Counted from the stretch's first letter, positions 36,836-48,400 are shown. The stretch is DNA of 64,000 nucleotides from Halomonas sp. THAF5a (GCF_009363755.1 NZ_CP045417.1:1860001-1924000); one strand, 5' to 3'. Numbers and translations are program-made. Notes: generated from the sequence alone by a model not told the origin.

Positions 36836-38887
36836 TTGGCCTTGACCGCTACCTCCCTGAACGGCGGCACCGTCGCCGTGACCACGCGCAGCCTGCTGCA
36901 CCTGCCGACGCTGCGGGCCTGTCTGCCCGACGTCGCGCAGTTTCGTCTGTTTCGTTCGGGCCTCGATGTCCGGCGACCAGCCGCCATCCTGGGCTGGGGA
37001 CACAAGCCCTCGTCTCGCCAGGCCCGTGATTATGCCCGACGCCAGGGCCTGCCCTACGTGGCCGTCGAGGACGGTTTCCTGCGCTCCTGGGGGCTCGGCG
37101 CACAGGGGTTCGCTCCTCACGGCCTGATTGTCGACCCTCAGGGCATCTACTACGACGCCTCTCGACCCTCGCACCTCGAGAGCCTGATCGAAACGGCCGA
37201 CTTCACTCAGAAGGAGCTTGAACGCGCCCGCCAGGCCATGGCGCGGCTGCGAGACCTGCGCCTTTCCAAGTACAACCACGCACCGGATACCCCCCTGCCC
37301 CCAAGCGGCCGGCCTCGCGTGCTGGTCGTGGACCAGACCGCCGGTGACGCCTCCATCACTGGCGGGCTCGCCGGCGCGGAGGACTTCTCGCGTATGCTCG
37401 AGCGAGCCCTGGCCGAGCACCCGGAAGCCGAGATCCTCATCAAGGTGCACCCGGACGTCGTGGCCGGCAAAAAGCACGGACACCTGGATCGCGCCAGGGA
37501 ACAGCAGCGCTGTCGGATCATCGGCGAGGACCTCAATCCCTGGGCGCTGTTCGATGCCGTAGACTGCGTTCACGTCGTCACCAGCCAGCTGGGCTTCGAA
37601 GCGCTGATCGCCGGCAAGCGCGTCGTCTGCCACGGCGCGCCCTTCTACGCCGGCTGGGGGCTGACCGACGATCGCCGCCCCGTGCCTCGCCGCGGCCAGC
37701 AGAGAAGCCTCGTACAGCTCTTCGCCGCCGCCTACCTGCGCTATACCCGCTACGCCAACCCCCACACGGGCGAGGCCACCACCCTCGAGGCCACCATCGA
37801 TCTGATCGCCGACCAGGTGCGCCAGCAGCGACGCCTGGCCGGCGAGTGGACGACCTTTGGGCTGTCACGCTGGAAGCGCGGCTTCGTCGGCGACTTCCTC
37901 GGCGCACAGGCCAGGGTGCGTCACGCCGACCTGCCGCGGTCCCGACGAGTCTCCTCCGAAGGTCAGACGACCGTCGAGGCTCCGCAGGGGCGCAGCCTCT
38001 GCTGGGCGAGCCACGATACCGCGGTGTTACACGACCGTGGCCTCGCACCCTGGCACATGGAGGACGGCTTCGTTCGCTCGGTCGGGCTCGGGGTCGACCT
38101 GGCCCGTCCGCTCTCTCTGGTCGTTGATCGGCGCGGCATCTACTACGACGCCGAACGACCCAGCGATCTCGAACATCTGCTGGAACACGGCAAGATCGAT
38201 GACGTCTTGCGTCGCCGCGCCGCCGACCTGCGCCGGCGCCTGGTGCGTCTGCGGATGTCGAAGTACAACCTCTCCGGCGGTGCCCTGCCGGCGCTGCCCA
38301 GCGATCGACGCCTACTGCTGGTGCCGGGGCAGGTGGAATCGGATGCCTCTATCGCCAGGGGCTCGCCCGATATCACTACTAACGCGGCACTGCTGTCAGC
38401 AGTACGTGCCGCCAATCCCTCGGCGTTCATCATTTACAAGCCGCATCCGGATGTCGTCAGCGGCGCGCGGGTCGGCCGACTCGAGGACGCCGCCAGGTCC
38501 CTCTACGACCTGGACGCCAGTCATGCCGATCTTACCGGCCTGCTGGACAGCGTCGACGAGGTGCACACCATGAGCTCGCTGACCGGCTTCGAGGCACTGC
38601 TCAGGGGCCGTGAGGTCGTCACCTACGGCACGCCCTTCTATGCGGGCTGGGGCCTCACCCGGGATCATCGCGCCTGTCCGCGTCGCCAGCGCCGCCTGAC
38701 GCTGGACGAGCTGGTAGCCGGGGCGCTGATCCTCTACCCCCTCTATGTCGATCCAGTAAGCCGGCAGCTGTGCAATGCCGAAACGGTCGTCTCGCTACTG
38801 GAACAGGCTCGCCGTGGCGGCGGGCAGCTCGGCTGGAAGCATCGTCTCTATCGCTGGTACCGCAACGTCTTCATCGGCAGGCACTGA
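36836..38887 (+). CDS. kpsC: KpsC-type dual beta-Kdo transferase (capsule linker synthesis)
   Basis: 683 residues if it starts at the TTG at 36836, which has AAGGGA 7 nt upstream; an ATG at 36791 would add 15 residues but has no ribosome site and overlaps the predicted transcription start. The protein is an internal duplication, as in KpsC: EDGFLRS...GIYYDASRPS (about 78-105) recurs as EDGFVRS...GIYYDAERPS (about 409-436), and FYAGWGLT recurs at about 270 and 601. In group 2 capsules the two halves add alternating beta-Kdo residues to the lipid-linked primer in the cytoplasm. First gene of a six-gene run. Confidence 0.93.
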   Translation: MALTATSLNGGTVAVTTRSLLHLPTLRACLPDVAQFRLFRSGLDVRRPAAILGWGHKPSSRQARDYARRQGLPYVAVEDGFLRSWGLGAQGFAPHGLIVDPQGIYYDASRPSHLESLIETADFTQKELERARQAMARLRDLRLSKYNHAPDTPLPPSGRPRVLVVDQTAGDASITGGLAGAEDFSRMLERALAEHPEAEILIKVHPDVVAGKKHGHLDRAREQQRCRIIGEDLNPWALFDAVDCVHVVTSQLGFEALIAGKRVVCHGAPFYAGWGLTDDRRPVPRRGQQRSLVQLFAAAYLRYTRYANPHTGEATTLEATIDLIADQVRQQRRLAGEWTTFGLSRWKRGFVGDFLGAQARVRHADLPRSRRVSSEGQTTVEAPQGRSLCWASHDTAVLHDRGLAPWHMEDGFVRSVGLGVDLARPLSLVVDRRGIYYDAERPSDLEHLLEHGKIDDVLRRRAADLRRRLVRLRMSKYNLSGGALPALPSDRRLLLVPGQVESDASIARGSPDITTNAALLSAVRAANPSAFIIYKPHPDVVSGARVGRLEDAARSLYDLDASHADLTGLLDSVDEVHTMSSLTGFEALLRGREVVTYGTPFYAGWGLTRDHRACPRRQRRLTLDELVAGALILYPLYVDPVSRQLCNAETVVSLLEQARRGGGQLGWKHRLYRWYRNVFIGRH

Positions 38888-38888
38888 T

Positions 38889-40127
38889 TTGAGTTCCCCC
38901 AAGCGCTCCTTCCTGTTTCTGCAGGGCGTCTGCTCGCCCTTCTTCCAGCGTCTGGCTCGCCGACTGGTGGCCGATGGCCACCGCGTTGCCAAGGTGCATT
39001 TCGCGGGGGGCGACATCGCCTACTGGTCCCGGCAGAGCGGACGCGCCTATCGATTCCGTGAGTCGCTGGCGGCGCTGCCGGCGTTTCTCGAGGAGATACG
39101 CCAGCGCCACGGAGTGACCGACCAGGTGCTCTTTGGCGACCAGCGCCCCATACACCGGGCCGCCATCGCCTCGGCACGCGCCGATGGCGTGCGTAGCCAT
39201 GTGCTCGAGGAGGGCTATTTCCGCCCCTTCTGGATCACCCTCGAGCAAGAGGGGGTGAACGGCCATTCGCTGCTGCCCCAGAATGCCACCTGGTTTCGCG
39301 AGGTCGCACCAAGCCTGCCGGCGCTCCCGCGGCCGACGCGGTTCCGCTCGCCGTTTCGCGTGCGCGCCACCCATGATGTGCTTTATCACCTGGCGGGACT
39401 CGGCAACCCCGTCCTCTTTCCCCGCTATCGCAACCATGCGCCGGTCACGGCGCCGGTCGAGTACGCCGGCTATCTCAAGCGCTTCACCCAGCTGCGCTTC
39501 TGGAAGCCCCGGGACGCCCGGCGCATCGCGTCCCTCATCGACGAGCCACGGCCCTACTTCGTGCTGCCCCTGCAGCTCAACAGCGACGCCCAGATTCGCG
39601 ATCACTCCGACTTCTCCGGCATGCCCGAGGTCATTGAGCACGTCATGGCCTCCTTCGCCCGAGGGGCGTCGAGCGACAGCCGGCTTTGCATCAAGAATCA
39701 CCCGCTGGACATGGGACTGATCGACTACGCCGGCCTGATCGCCAGGCTCGAGCGCCGTTACGGGCTGGAGGGGCGGATCGTCTATCTCGAGTCGGGCGAC
39801 CTCAATGCACTGTTGAAACATGCGACGGGTACGATCACCGTCAACAGCACCTCGGGCATCGTCGCCCTGGAACACGGCTGCCCGACCATCGCCCTCAGCC
39901 GCCCCATCTACCGCCTGGACGGCCTGGCCTTCAAGGGTACGCTGGACGAATTCTGGCGCCAGCCGACGCCGCCCGACCACGACCTCTTTCGCTGCTTTCA
40001 CAAGACCGTCATGCACACCGTACAGCTCAACGGGGGCTTCTACTGCCGCCCCGGCATCGATCTCGCCCTGGATCACGTGACCCGCCGCCTCGAGGCCGAA
40101 GTCTCCCCCCTCGAGGCCCTGCTGTGA
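38889..40127 (+). CDS. kpsS: KpsS-type capsule linker Kdo transferase
   Basis: 412 residues from a TTG at 38889, one base after the kpsC stop; the longer frame to 38775 overlaps kpsC coding sequence. The FLFLQGVCSPFFQRLARRL start, GGDIAYW, LEEGYFRPFWITLE, LQLNSDAQIRDHSDF, IKNHPLD and the late TVNSTSGIVALEHGCPTI are typical of the KpsS/LipB capsule export family. Known members transfer the first beta-Kdo to lyso-phosphatidylglycerol. Here the lipid acceptor may instead be the product of the downstream PKS, which is inference. Stop overlaps the SDR start by 4 nt. Confidence 0.92.
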   Translation: MSSPKRSFLFLQGVCSPFFQRLARRLVADGHRVAKVHFAGGDIAYWSRQSGRAYRFRESLAALPAFLEEIRQRHGVTDQVLFGDQRPIHRAAIASARADGVRSHVLEEGYFRPFWITLEQEGVNGHSLLPQNATWFREVAPSLPALPRPTRFRSPFRVRATHDVLYHLAGLGNPVLFPRYRNHAPVTAPVEYAGYLKRFTQLRFWKPRDARRIASLIDEPRPYFVLPLQLNSDAQIRDHSDFSGMPEVIEHVMASFARGASSDSRLCIKNHPLDMGLIDYAGLIARLERRYGLEGRIVYLESGDLNALLKHATGTITVNSTSGIVALEHGCPTIALSRPIYRLDGLAFKGTLDEFWRQPTPPDHDLFRCFHKTVMHTVQLNGGFYCRPGIDLALDHVTRRLEAEVSPLEALL

Positions 40128-40900
40128 GGCGCGTCGCACGACCACCGGCCCGCATCCTGATCACCGGCGCCAGCGGAGCGATCGGCGCCGCCCTCGCGCA
40201 AGCCTATGCCGCCAAGGGCGTTCATCTGGTACTCCACGGGCGTAGGTTCGAGGCCCTCGAGGCGCTCGCCGAGGCGTGCCGGACCCACGGCGCCACGGTC
40301 GAGCTCTCGAGCATCGAGCTGACTGACGATGAGGCGCTGCATGCCTGGCTCGACGACCTCACGCTGCCCGACCTGGTCATCGCCAATGCGGGCCAGAACC
40401 ACCATGCCGCCCAGGGCGAACTGATGGAAGAGTGGGACGCCACCCAACGGCTGCTCGCGATCAATCTGCACGTGCCGATGGCGATGGCCCAGCGGCTCGC
40501 ACCGAGGATGGCCGCGCGGGGGCACGGCCAGCTCGTCTTCGTCAGCTCGCTCGCCGCGTGGCATGGCTTGCCGCTGACACCCAGCTACAGCGCCAGCAAG
40601 GCCGGCATCAAGGCCTATGCGGAGGCCCTGCGCGGCCGGTTGGCGCCTCAGGGCGTGGGCGTCAGCGTGGTCATGCCCGGTTACGTCAGCTCGCCCATGT
40701 GCACGGCCATGCCTGGCCCCAAGCCCTGGGAGCTCTCACCCGAGCTTGCCGCCCGCCGCATCGTCCGCGGCATCGCCCGCAATCGAGCCCGCATCAGCTT
40801 CCCCTTCCCGCTCAACGTCGGCTGCTGGTGGCTGGCGGTGCTACCCGCTGGCGTCTCCCAGCGCCTTCTGGCCTGGATGGGCTATGGAGGAGAGTCATGA
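40124..40900 (+). CDS. Short-chain dehydrogenase, candidate 3-keto-amine reductase
   Basis: 258 residues from the GTG at 40124 (GTGA overlap with kpsS). Cofactor loop ITGASGAIGAALA, IANAG, the catalytic Ser in FVSSLAAW and YSASKAG are intact. The C-terminal extension after MPGYVSSPMCTAM ends in a hydrophobic helix region (VGCWWLAVLPAGVSQRLLAWM), like SDRs that reduce lipid ketones at membranes, including 3-ketosphinganine reductases. Its place between kpsS and the PKS/oxoamine synthase suggests that it reduces the 3-ketone of the released amino lipid. Substrate unproven. Confidence 0.85.
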   Translation: MRRVARPPARILITGASGAIGAALAQAYAAKGVHLVLHGRRFEALEALAEACRTHGATVELSSIELTDDEALHAWLDDLTLPDLVIANAGQNHHAAQGELMEEWDATQRLLAINLHVPMAMAQRLAPRMAARGHGQLVFVSSLAAWHGLPLTPSYSASKAGIKAYAEALRGRLAPQGVGVSVVMPGYVSSPMCTAMPGPKPWELSPELAARRIVRGIARNRARISFPFPLNVGCWWLAVLPAGVSQRLLAWMGYGGES

Positions 40901-42480
40901 CGTCAGATCTCTGGTGGCCCTGGCTGTGCGGCCTCGGGCTCACGCTCGGGCTGGAGGCGCTGCTCCGGCCGGCCGTGGCGCGGTTCTGGCGGCGCCCCCT
41001 CGCCACTCACCTGGTGCATCTCGGCACCTGGAGCCTGGTCTACGCGCTCTTCGTGCTGGTCCTGCAGCGTCCCTGGTTTGCGATGGCGTTCATCGCCGCC
41101 CTGCTGCTCGTGGTGGTGCAGTCCAGCAACACCAAGTGGCAGACCCTGCGCGAGCCGTTCATCTACCAGGACTTCGAGTATTTCCTCGACGCCATCCGTC
41201 ACCCGCGGCTCTACGTGCCCTTCTTCGGCATCGGCCTGGCGCTCGGGGCGATCACCGCCGGCGCCTTGGCCATTGGCGGCTTCCTGCTTCTGGAACCCTC
41301 CCTGCTGACTGGCGATCGTCCCGTCCACGCCTTCATCGCCCTGCTGGTCAGCCTGCCGCTCGCCGCGCTGCTGATCATGCTCGGTCTACGCCGGCTGCCT
41401 TCGTGTATCCTGGTGCCGCAGCAGGACCTGCACCGGCTAGGCCTGTTCAGCGCCCTCTGGGCCTACGGCCGGCTGGCGAGCCAGCCCCTGGCCGCTCCCA
41501 CCGGCGACGCCTTTCCTCCCGCCCAACCGACGCGCCGCGCTCAGCAGGACCTGCCCCACGTCGTGGCCGTGCAGAGCGAGTCGTTCTTTGACCCGCGCGA
41601 TTGGTGCCCGGCGCTCGAACACGGCGTGCTGGCAGAGTATGACGAGATGGTGTTGGAAGCCGTGGCCCACGGCCCGCTCCGGGTACCGGCCTGGGGTGCC
41701 AATACGGTGCGCACCGAGGCGGCCTTCCTGACCGGCCTCGACCAGGTAGCCCTGGGGATTCATCGCTTCAATCCCTATCACCCGCTGACCAGGCAGGGAG
41801 TGCCTTCCCTGGCCAGCCGCCTGCGCGGGCTTGGATATCGTACCGTCTGCGTGCACCCCTACCCGGCCGGCTTCTACGCTCGAGACCGGGTGATGCCGCG
41901 GCTGGGTTTCGACGACTTCATCGATATTCGCGCCTTCGATGAGACGGAACGCTGCGGCCAGTACGTCGGCGATGTCGCCGTGGCCGACAAGGTTGGCAAG
42001 CTGCTGACCGATCAGGACAATAGGCCACTTTTCGTCTTCGCGATCACCATGGAGAATCACGGTCCGCTGGATCTGGACCCGCTCGATCCAGGGCCGCCAG
42101 AGGCCTGGTTCACACCCGGAGTGACGATACCGTCGGGAGAGTGCGGGGAGCTCTTGAACTACCTCGCCCACCTGCGCAACGCGGATCGAATGACCCGCCG
42201 GCTGCGGCAGGCCCTTCGCGATGCCCCTCGCGAGGGGCTGCTCTGCTGGTATGGCGATCATGTGCCGATCATGCCCAGGGCCTACCATCGGTTCGGCCTG
42301 CCCGACGGCAGCACGACCTACACGCTGTGGTCGACGTGGCAGCGACAAGGCGCCGCTTCAGACCACGCGCCTCTCTACGCCAACCAGCTGGGACAGCGCC
42401 TGTGGCAAGCGGTGCTGGAAGGCAGGCCCGGCGCCCAAGACCAGGAAGTCACAACATCGCATCATCAGGAGCAAGCATGA
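40897..42480 (+). CDS. LtaS/OpgB-like membrane phosphotransferase (alkaline phosphatase superfamily)
   Basis: 527 residues from the ATG at 40897 (GGAGGAG upstream; ATGA overlap with the SDR). Five membrane helices occupy about residues 1-180, then an extracytoplasmic sulfatase-fold domain. Likely metal and nucleophile residues: E228 (VQSESFFD), T270 (GANTVRTEAAFLTG) and D454-H455 (WYGDHVPIMP). Family members move glycerol phosphate (LtaS, OpgB) or phosphoethanolamine from a phospholipid to a glycan or lipid. Here it probably decorates the glycolipid made by this operon at the outer face of the inner membrane. Donor and acceptor cannot be read from sequence. Stop overlaps the PKS start. Confidence 0.88.
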   Translation: MTSDLWWPWLCGLGLTLGLEALLRPAVARFWRRPLATHLVHLGTWSLVYALFVLVLQRPWFAMAFIAALLLVVVQSSNTKWQTLREPFIYQDFEYFLDAIRHPRLYVPFFGIGLALGAITAGALAIGGFLLLEPSLLTGDRPVHAFIALLVSLPLAALLIMLGLRRLPSCILVPQQDLHRLGLFSALWAYGRLASQPLAAPTGDAFPPAQPTRRAQQDLPHVVAVQSESFFDPRDWCPALEHGVLAEYDEMVLEAVAHGPLRVPAWGANTVRTEAAFLTGLDQVALGIHRFNPYHPLTRQGVPSLASRLRGLGYRTVCVHPYPAGFYARDRVMPRLGFDDFIDIRAFDETERCGQYVGDVAVADKVGKLLTDQDNRPLFVFAITMENHGPLDLDPLDPGPPEAWFTPGVTIPSGECGELLNYLAHLRNADRMTRRLRQALRDAPREGLLCWYGDHVPIMPRAYHRFGLPDGSTTYTLWSTWQRQGAASDHAPLYANQLGQRLWQAVLEGRPGAQDQEVTTSHHQEQA

Positions 42481-45400
42481 CCAGACGCGTGGCCCTTATC
42501 GGCGTTGCCCACCGCATGCCGGGCACCACTCCCGAGACCTTCTGGGATGACCTGCAGGCCGAGAAGGACCTGGTGACCCAGGTGGCCAGCGACCGCTGGA
42601 GCCACGAGGCCTTCCAGCACCCGGACCGTCGCCATCCCGGCACCAGCGTGACCTTCGCCGCCGGCAGCCTGGGCGACATCAGCGGCTTCGACGCGGAGTT
42701 CTTCGGCATCTCCCCCCGGGAGGCGGCGCACATGGACCCGCAGCAGCGCATGCTGCTGGAGCTGACCTGGGAGGCCATGGAGAACGCCGGCATCGCGCCG
42801 AGCCGGCTGCGCGGCAGCCGCTGCGGTGTCTATCTGGGCATTGCCAGCATGGACTATGCGTATCGCATAGCCGATGACATGGCGGTTATCGATGCGCCCA
42901 CCGCTACGGGCAACACCTCGAGCATCGCCTCCAATCGCCTCTCCTACCTGTTCGATCTGCAGGGGCCGAGCATGTCGGTGGACACCGCCTGTTCCTCGGC
43001 GCTGGTGGCCTTCCACCAGGCCTGCCAGGCAATTCGCTCGGGCGAGACCCCCATGGCCCTGGCAGGCGGCATCAGCCTGCACCTGCACCCCTACGGCTTC
43101 ATCATCTTCTCCAAGGCCAGCATGCTCTCATCGTCGGGGCGCTGCCGCGCCTTCGATGCCGACGGCGACGGCTACGTGCGCTCTGAGGGCGCCGGCATGT
43201 TCCTGCTCAAGGACTACGACCAGGCGGTGGCCGACGGCGACCCTATCCTGGCCGTGGTGGCCGGCTCCGCCGTCAACACCGACGGTCACAAGCAGGGCCT
43301 GACCGTGCCCAACGCCGATGCTCAGGTGGCCCTGATGCGCCAGGCCTATGCCCAAGCCGGTATCACCCCGGACGAGATCGACTACCTCGAGACCCACGGT
43401 ACGGGCACCGCCGTCGGCGATCCCATCGAGACCCGCGCCATCGGCGAAGCCCTGGCACAAGGGCGCCAGCAGCCCCTGCCCATCGGCTCGGTGAAGAGCA
43501 ACCTCGGCCACCTCGAGACGGCCTCCGGCGTGGCCGGCCTTGCCAAGGCGCTCTACAGCCTGCGCCATCGCGAAGTGCCGGCCACCATCGGCATTCGCCG
43601 GCTCAATCCGAAGATTCGAACAGACGAGTGGAATCTCGAGGTGGTCCGCCGGCCGCTGCCCCTCAAGGCCGAGGGGCGCCTGGTCATCGGCGTCAACTCC
43701 TTCGGCTTCGGCGGCGCCAACGCCCACGTGATCCTCGAGAGCCCCCCGACCCCACAGACTCCGGTTCAAACCGTATCCGACGCCGACCGCCCACTGCCGC
43801 TACGCGTCACTGCGCGTGGCTCAGAGGCCCTGGCCGCCTCGGCGTCGGCGCTGGCCGAGCATCTGGAGAATGCGGAGGACAGCCTCTACGGCATCGCCCA
43901 TACCCTGTATCGCCACCGCGAGCACCATCGCGATGGGCTGCTGCTGTTCGCCACCCGTCGCGAGGAGGCGGCACGGCGCCTGGCCGCCTGGAGCGCGCAG
44001 GACGAGCAGAACGATGCAGGACTCGGCATCGTGCGTGGCACCCGACTCGAACAGGCCCAGGGGCCGGCCTTCGTCTATGACGGCAACGGCTGCCAGTGGG
44101 AGACCATGGGGCGCGACCTGCTGGCCAGCTCCCAGGTCTTCGCCTCGGCGGTGGACGAGGTCGATGCGCTGTTCGAGCCTCGCGCGGGTTTCTCGCTGCG
44201 CGCCGAGCTCGAGGGCCGCCATCGCGAGGACCACGACAGCGAGGATCGCTTTGCCCGTACCGAAATCGCCCAGCCGGCACTGTTCGCCGTCCAGGTAGGC
44301 ATCACCCGCCTGCTGGCCGCCTACGGCATCCACCCGACGGTGGTGACCGGACATAGCGTAGGGGAAGTCGCGGCGGCCTGGGCCAGCGGCGCCCTGTCGC
44401 TGGCCGACGCGGTGCGCGTCATCCACCTGCGCAGCCACTACCAGGGGCTGACCCGCGGTCAGGGCGAGATGAGCGCCGTGGGCCTCGGGGAAGATGACGT
44501 GCTCGCTCTTCTCGAGGGTCCGGAATACGCTGAACTCTCGCTGGCCGGCACCAACAGCGCCAAGGGCACCACCGTCGCCGGACCCGCCGAGGCGCTGACA
44601 CGTCTCGAGCAAGCGCTCGACGCACAGCGCATCTTCGCCAAGCGCCTCCCCCTGGACTACGCCTTCCACAGCCCGGCGATGAACCCCATCGAGAAGGATC
44701 TGGTCGCCGAGCTGGCCGGGCTCTCCCCGAAGCCGTCTCGAGTGCCCTACGTCTCCACCGTGACCGGTGCCCGTCTCGAGGGCGAGGCGCTCGGCCCCAA
44801 CTACTGGTGGGACAACATTCGCCAGCCGGTTCGCTTCGAGGCGGCGATGGCCAGCGTGGTCGAGGCAGGAACCAACGTCCTGATCGAGATCGGCTCGCAT
44901 CCCATCCTACGCCGCTATCTCACGGAGGCCTTGACGCAGGCGGATCAGCCGGGCCTGGTGATCGGCACCCTCGAGCGCTCGCGGAACGGGGCCGCCTGCC
45001 TGGAGCGTACCGTGGGAGAGGCGCTGCTCAGCGGCATTGCCCACGACGACACTCCGTGGTTCCCGGTGGATTCACCGCGGGTCGAGCTGCCTCGCTACCC
45101 CTGGCAGCACCGGCGTCACTGGATCCCCGGCACGGCCAGCGCCGGCGGCCTGCTCGCGCGCCACTACGAGCATCCGCTGCTCGGCTATCGCCTGGCCCAG
45201 CAGACCCTTACCTGGGAGAGCGAGCTCGATACGGGCCGCCATCCGTGGCTCGGCGATCATGTGGTCGGCGATGCCGCGATTTTCCCCGGCGCCGGCTTCG
45301 TGGAGCTTGCCCTGGCAGTCGCCACCCAGTGGCGTGCCCCGGCCCTGCTCGATATCGAAGAGCTCGAGATCCAGGCGCCGCTGATGCTTGACGGCCCGCA

Positions 45401-48400
45401 CGGGCGCACCCTGCGCCTCGCGGTCGAGCCGACCGATGGCCGCCTCGCCGTGCGCTCGCGTGAGACCGGCAGCGACGGTGATTGGCAACTGCATGCCACC
45501 GCGCGGATCATGGAGCAAAGCCGCGGCCTGATGCTGACGCGCCGCGCCCCAACTTGCCCACGCCGGGCGCCGGACGTGACCCTACCCGACCATTTGACGG
45601 CGGCCGCGCGCCTGGGGCTCGCCTACGGGCCGGCCTTCCAGGCCATCGACCGCGCCTGGGTCGAGGGCGACGAGGTGATCGGCACCGTCTACCCGACCGA
45701 AGCCATCGAGGCGCAGCGCGACACCCTGTGGCTACATCCCGGCATCCTCGACAGCGCCTTCCAGTTGTTCCTTCCTCTCCTCGACCACCTGGAGGCCGCC
45801 CAAGACGGCCTGGCCTTCGTGCCGGTGCGGGTCGGTCGTGTGCAGTTCGATCCCGCCGCCGGTGCCCCGACCCTGGCCAGAGCAAAGCTGATCAAGCGCG
45901 CGCCCTACTCCTTCACCGCCGACTTCGAGCTCTTCGACGCCGAGGGGCGGGCCGTGGCGGTGCTCACCGAGACCCGCTTCAAGGCCCTGCGCCTGACGAA
46001 GGGCGATGAGAACGCGCTCAGCTACCTGGACGTCGCCCTGACGCCGGCCCCCCGTCGCGAAGGACGCCTCCCGGCCAGCCTGGCAGCGCTGCAGGCCGCT
46101 CTTCCCAAGCTGATAGACGGCTATGCCGACGCCACCCAACGGCGCTACGCCCAGGAGGTGGCCCCCCTGCTCGACCGCCTGGTCGAGGCCTTCGCCGAAC
46201 AGGCCCTTGCCCCCGAGCTCGACGAGGGCTGGCTCAGCCAGGCTCGCTACCAGGCCCTGGCCGGACGCCACCTGCAGGCGCGGCCGCTGCTGGATCAGCT
46301 GCTGCGCCTGCTCGAGGATGCCGGTCGGCTCGAGGCCGACGACGGCGGCTGGCGACTGGCGGACACCGATACGGTCGCCCCCGAGGCCATCTGGCAACTG
46401 CTGATCCAGGACTATCCCGGCCAGGGGGCGGCCATTGCGCGCGTTGGCCGCTTCGGCTTGCACCTGCACGAGCTGCTCGCCGGCGACGCCGACGCCGAGA
46501 CCATCAACCTCTCCCGCGAGGGCCTGGCGCGGTTCAACCGCGATCTGATCGGCCATGACGGCTGGCAGGCCATTGCCGCCCCGCTGGCCGCGGCGCTGAT
46601 GGAAACACGCGCGGCGCTGCCCACCGGACAGCGCTTAGGCCTGCTGGAGGCCGGCGTCGGCGCCCCGATACTGGGCGAGCGCCTCGCCGAAACCCTCGAC
46701 CCTGACCGCTGCGACTATCGCATCCTCGCCGTCGGCGATCAGGCCTGGCAGCAGGCCGCGGCGCTGCGCGACCGCCAGCCGCGGATCGAGCTCGAAACCC
46801 TGGAAGCCCCGTCCACGGCCGGCGCCCCGGCCGAGCTCGCCCTGGTCAGCCTGGACATCACCGATCGCGAGGGGAGCCGTCGCCTGCTCGAGGCGCTGCC
46901 CGAGCGGCTGGCGCCCGACGCCTCGCTGCTGCTGGTCGGCCTAACGCCGTCCGCCTGGCTCGATGCCCTGCTGGCCACGCCGGGCCTCGGCGACGAGGGG
47001 GAGCCTGCGGCCGGTGCCTGCGAGCGCGAGGACGTTATCGCCTGGCTCGAACGGCTCGGTGCCGAAGAAGTGTACCCGCTGCCGCTGGAGGGCGAGACCG
47101 GCGCCTACCTGGTGCATGCCCGCCTGCCCGGCGAGCCCCGAGTCGAGCCTTATGCGCTCCGTCATCGCCTGCTGGTCGCCGACGAAACGCAGCGGTCCCT
47201 GGCCCTCTCTCTGCAGGAGGCGCTGATCGCTCAGGGCGACAACGTCACCCTGCTCGATGCCCCGCCCATGGCCGAGCATTGGCAGGCGCTGCAGCACGCA
47301 GCAAGTCAAGAGGGCGCCGCGCTCGACATCCTCGATCTCGCCGCGCCCGACACCGCGCGCTGCCGCCGGGCGGCCCACTGGGCACGGCGGCTGGAGACGC
47401 CGGCCACCGAGACCACGCTCTGGCTGGTGACCCGAGGCGTGGCCGCCATGTGGACCGCGACCGACGCCGTCGCGTCCGACGACGCCGCGCTGTGGGGCTT
47501 CGGCCGCAGCCTCGCCAACGAGGCCGATGCCTTCGAGATCAAGCTGGTCGACTTGCCCGACGATGCCGACCTGCCCGAAGCCGCCGACGAGGCGATACGC
47601 CAGGCGCTCTTGCTCGAACTGGGCGCACCGGACGCCGAGAACGAGATGGTGATCGATGCCGAGGGCCGACGCTTCGCCACCCGCCTGCGCGAGTTGCCGG
47701 CGCCTGAGCAGCGCCTCGCCGAGGAAGATGGAAACGGGCCCGGGGCCATGACCCTCGGCTTCCCGCTCCCCGGCCAACTGCGTCACCTGAGTTGGATGCC
47801 CCGCCCGCTGCCTTCTCCAGCGGCGGGCGAGCTCGAGGTGCGGGTCGAGGCCACCGGCCTCAACTTCCGCGACGTCATGTACACTCTCGGCCTGCTCTCC
47901 GACGAGGCCATCGAGAACGGCTTCGCCGGCCCGACCCTGGGGCTGGAGTTCGCCGGCGTGGTGGAGCGCGTCGGGTCCGGCGTCGACGACCTCTCCCCGG
48001 GGGATGCGGTGGTCGGCTTCGGCCCGGCCAGCTTCAGCGACCGGCTGATCGCCGATCGTCAGGCCATCGCTCCGCTGCCAACGGGACTCGACTTCGCCGC
48101 GGCGGCCACCATCCCCACCACCTTCTTCACGGTCTACTACGCGCTCAAGCACCTGGCGCGCCTGGCGCCCGGCGAGCACGTGCTGATCCACGGCGCGGCC
48201 GGCGGCGTCGGCCTCGCCGCCATCCAGGTCGCCCGCTGGCTGGGCGCTGAGATCCACGCCACCGTGGGCTCCGACGAGAAGCGCGACTTCCTGCGCCTGC
48301 TCGGCGTCGAGCGCCTGCACGATTCTCGGGCCCTGACCTTCGCCGAGGAGATTCTCGCCGAGACCGACGGCCGCGGCGTCGACGTGGTGCTGAATTCGCT

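Noticed and set aside
42141..42476. 112-codon N-terminal extension of the PKS
   Set aside because: It overlaps the 3' end of the phosphotransferase gene in another frame; the KS domain begins at the ATG at 42477 with its own ribosome site.
40897..42480. True sulfatase
   Set aside because: Five N-terminal membrane helices and the Thr in GANTVRTE fit LtaS/OpgB; the formylglycine signature CxPxR is absent.
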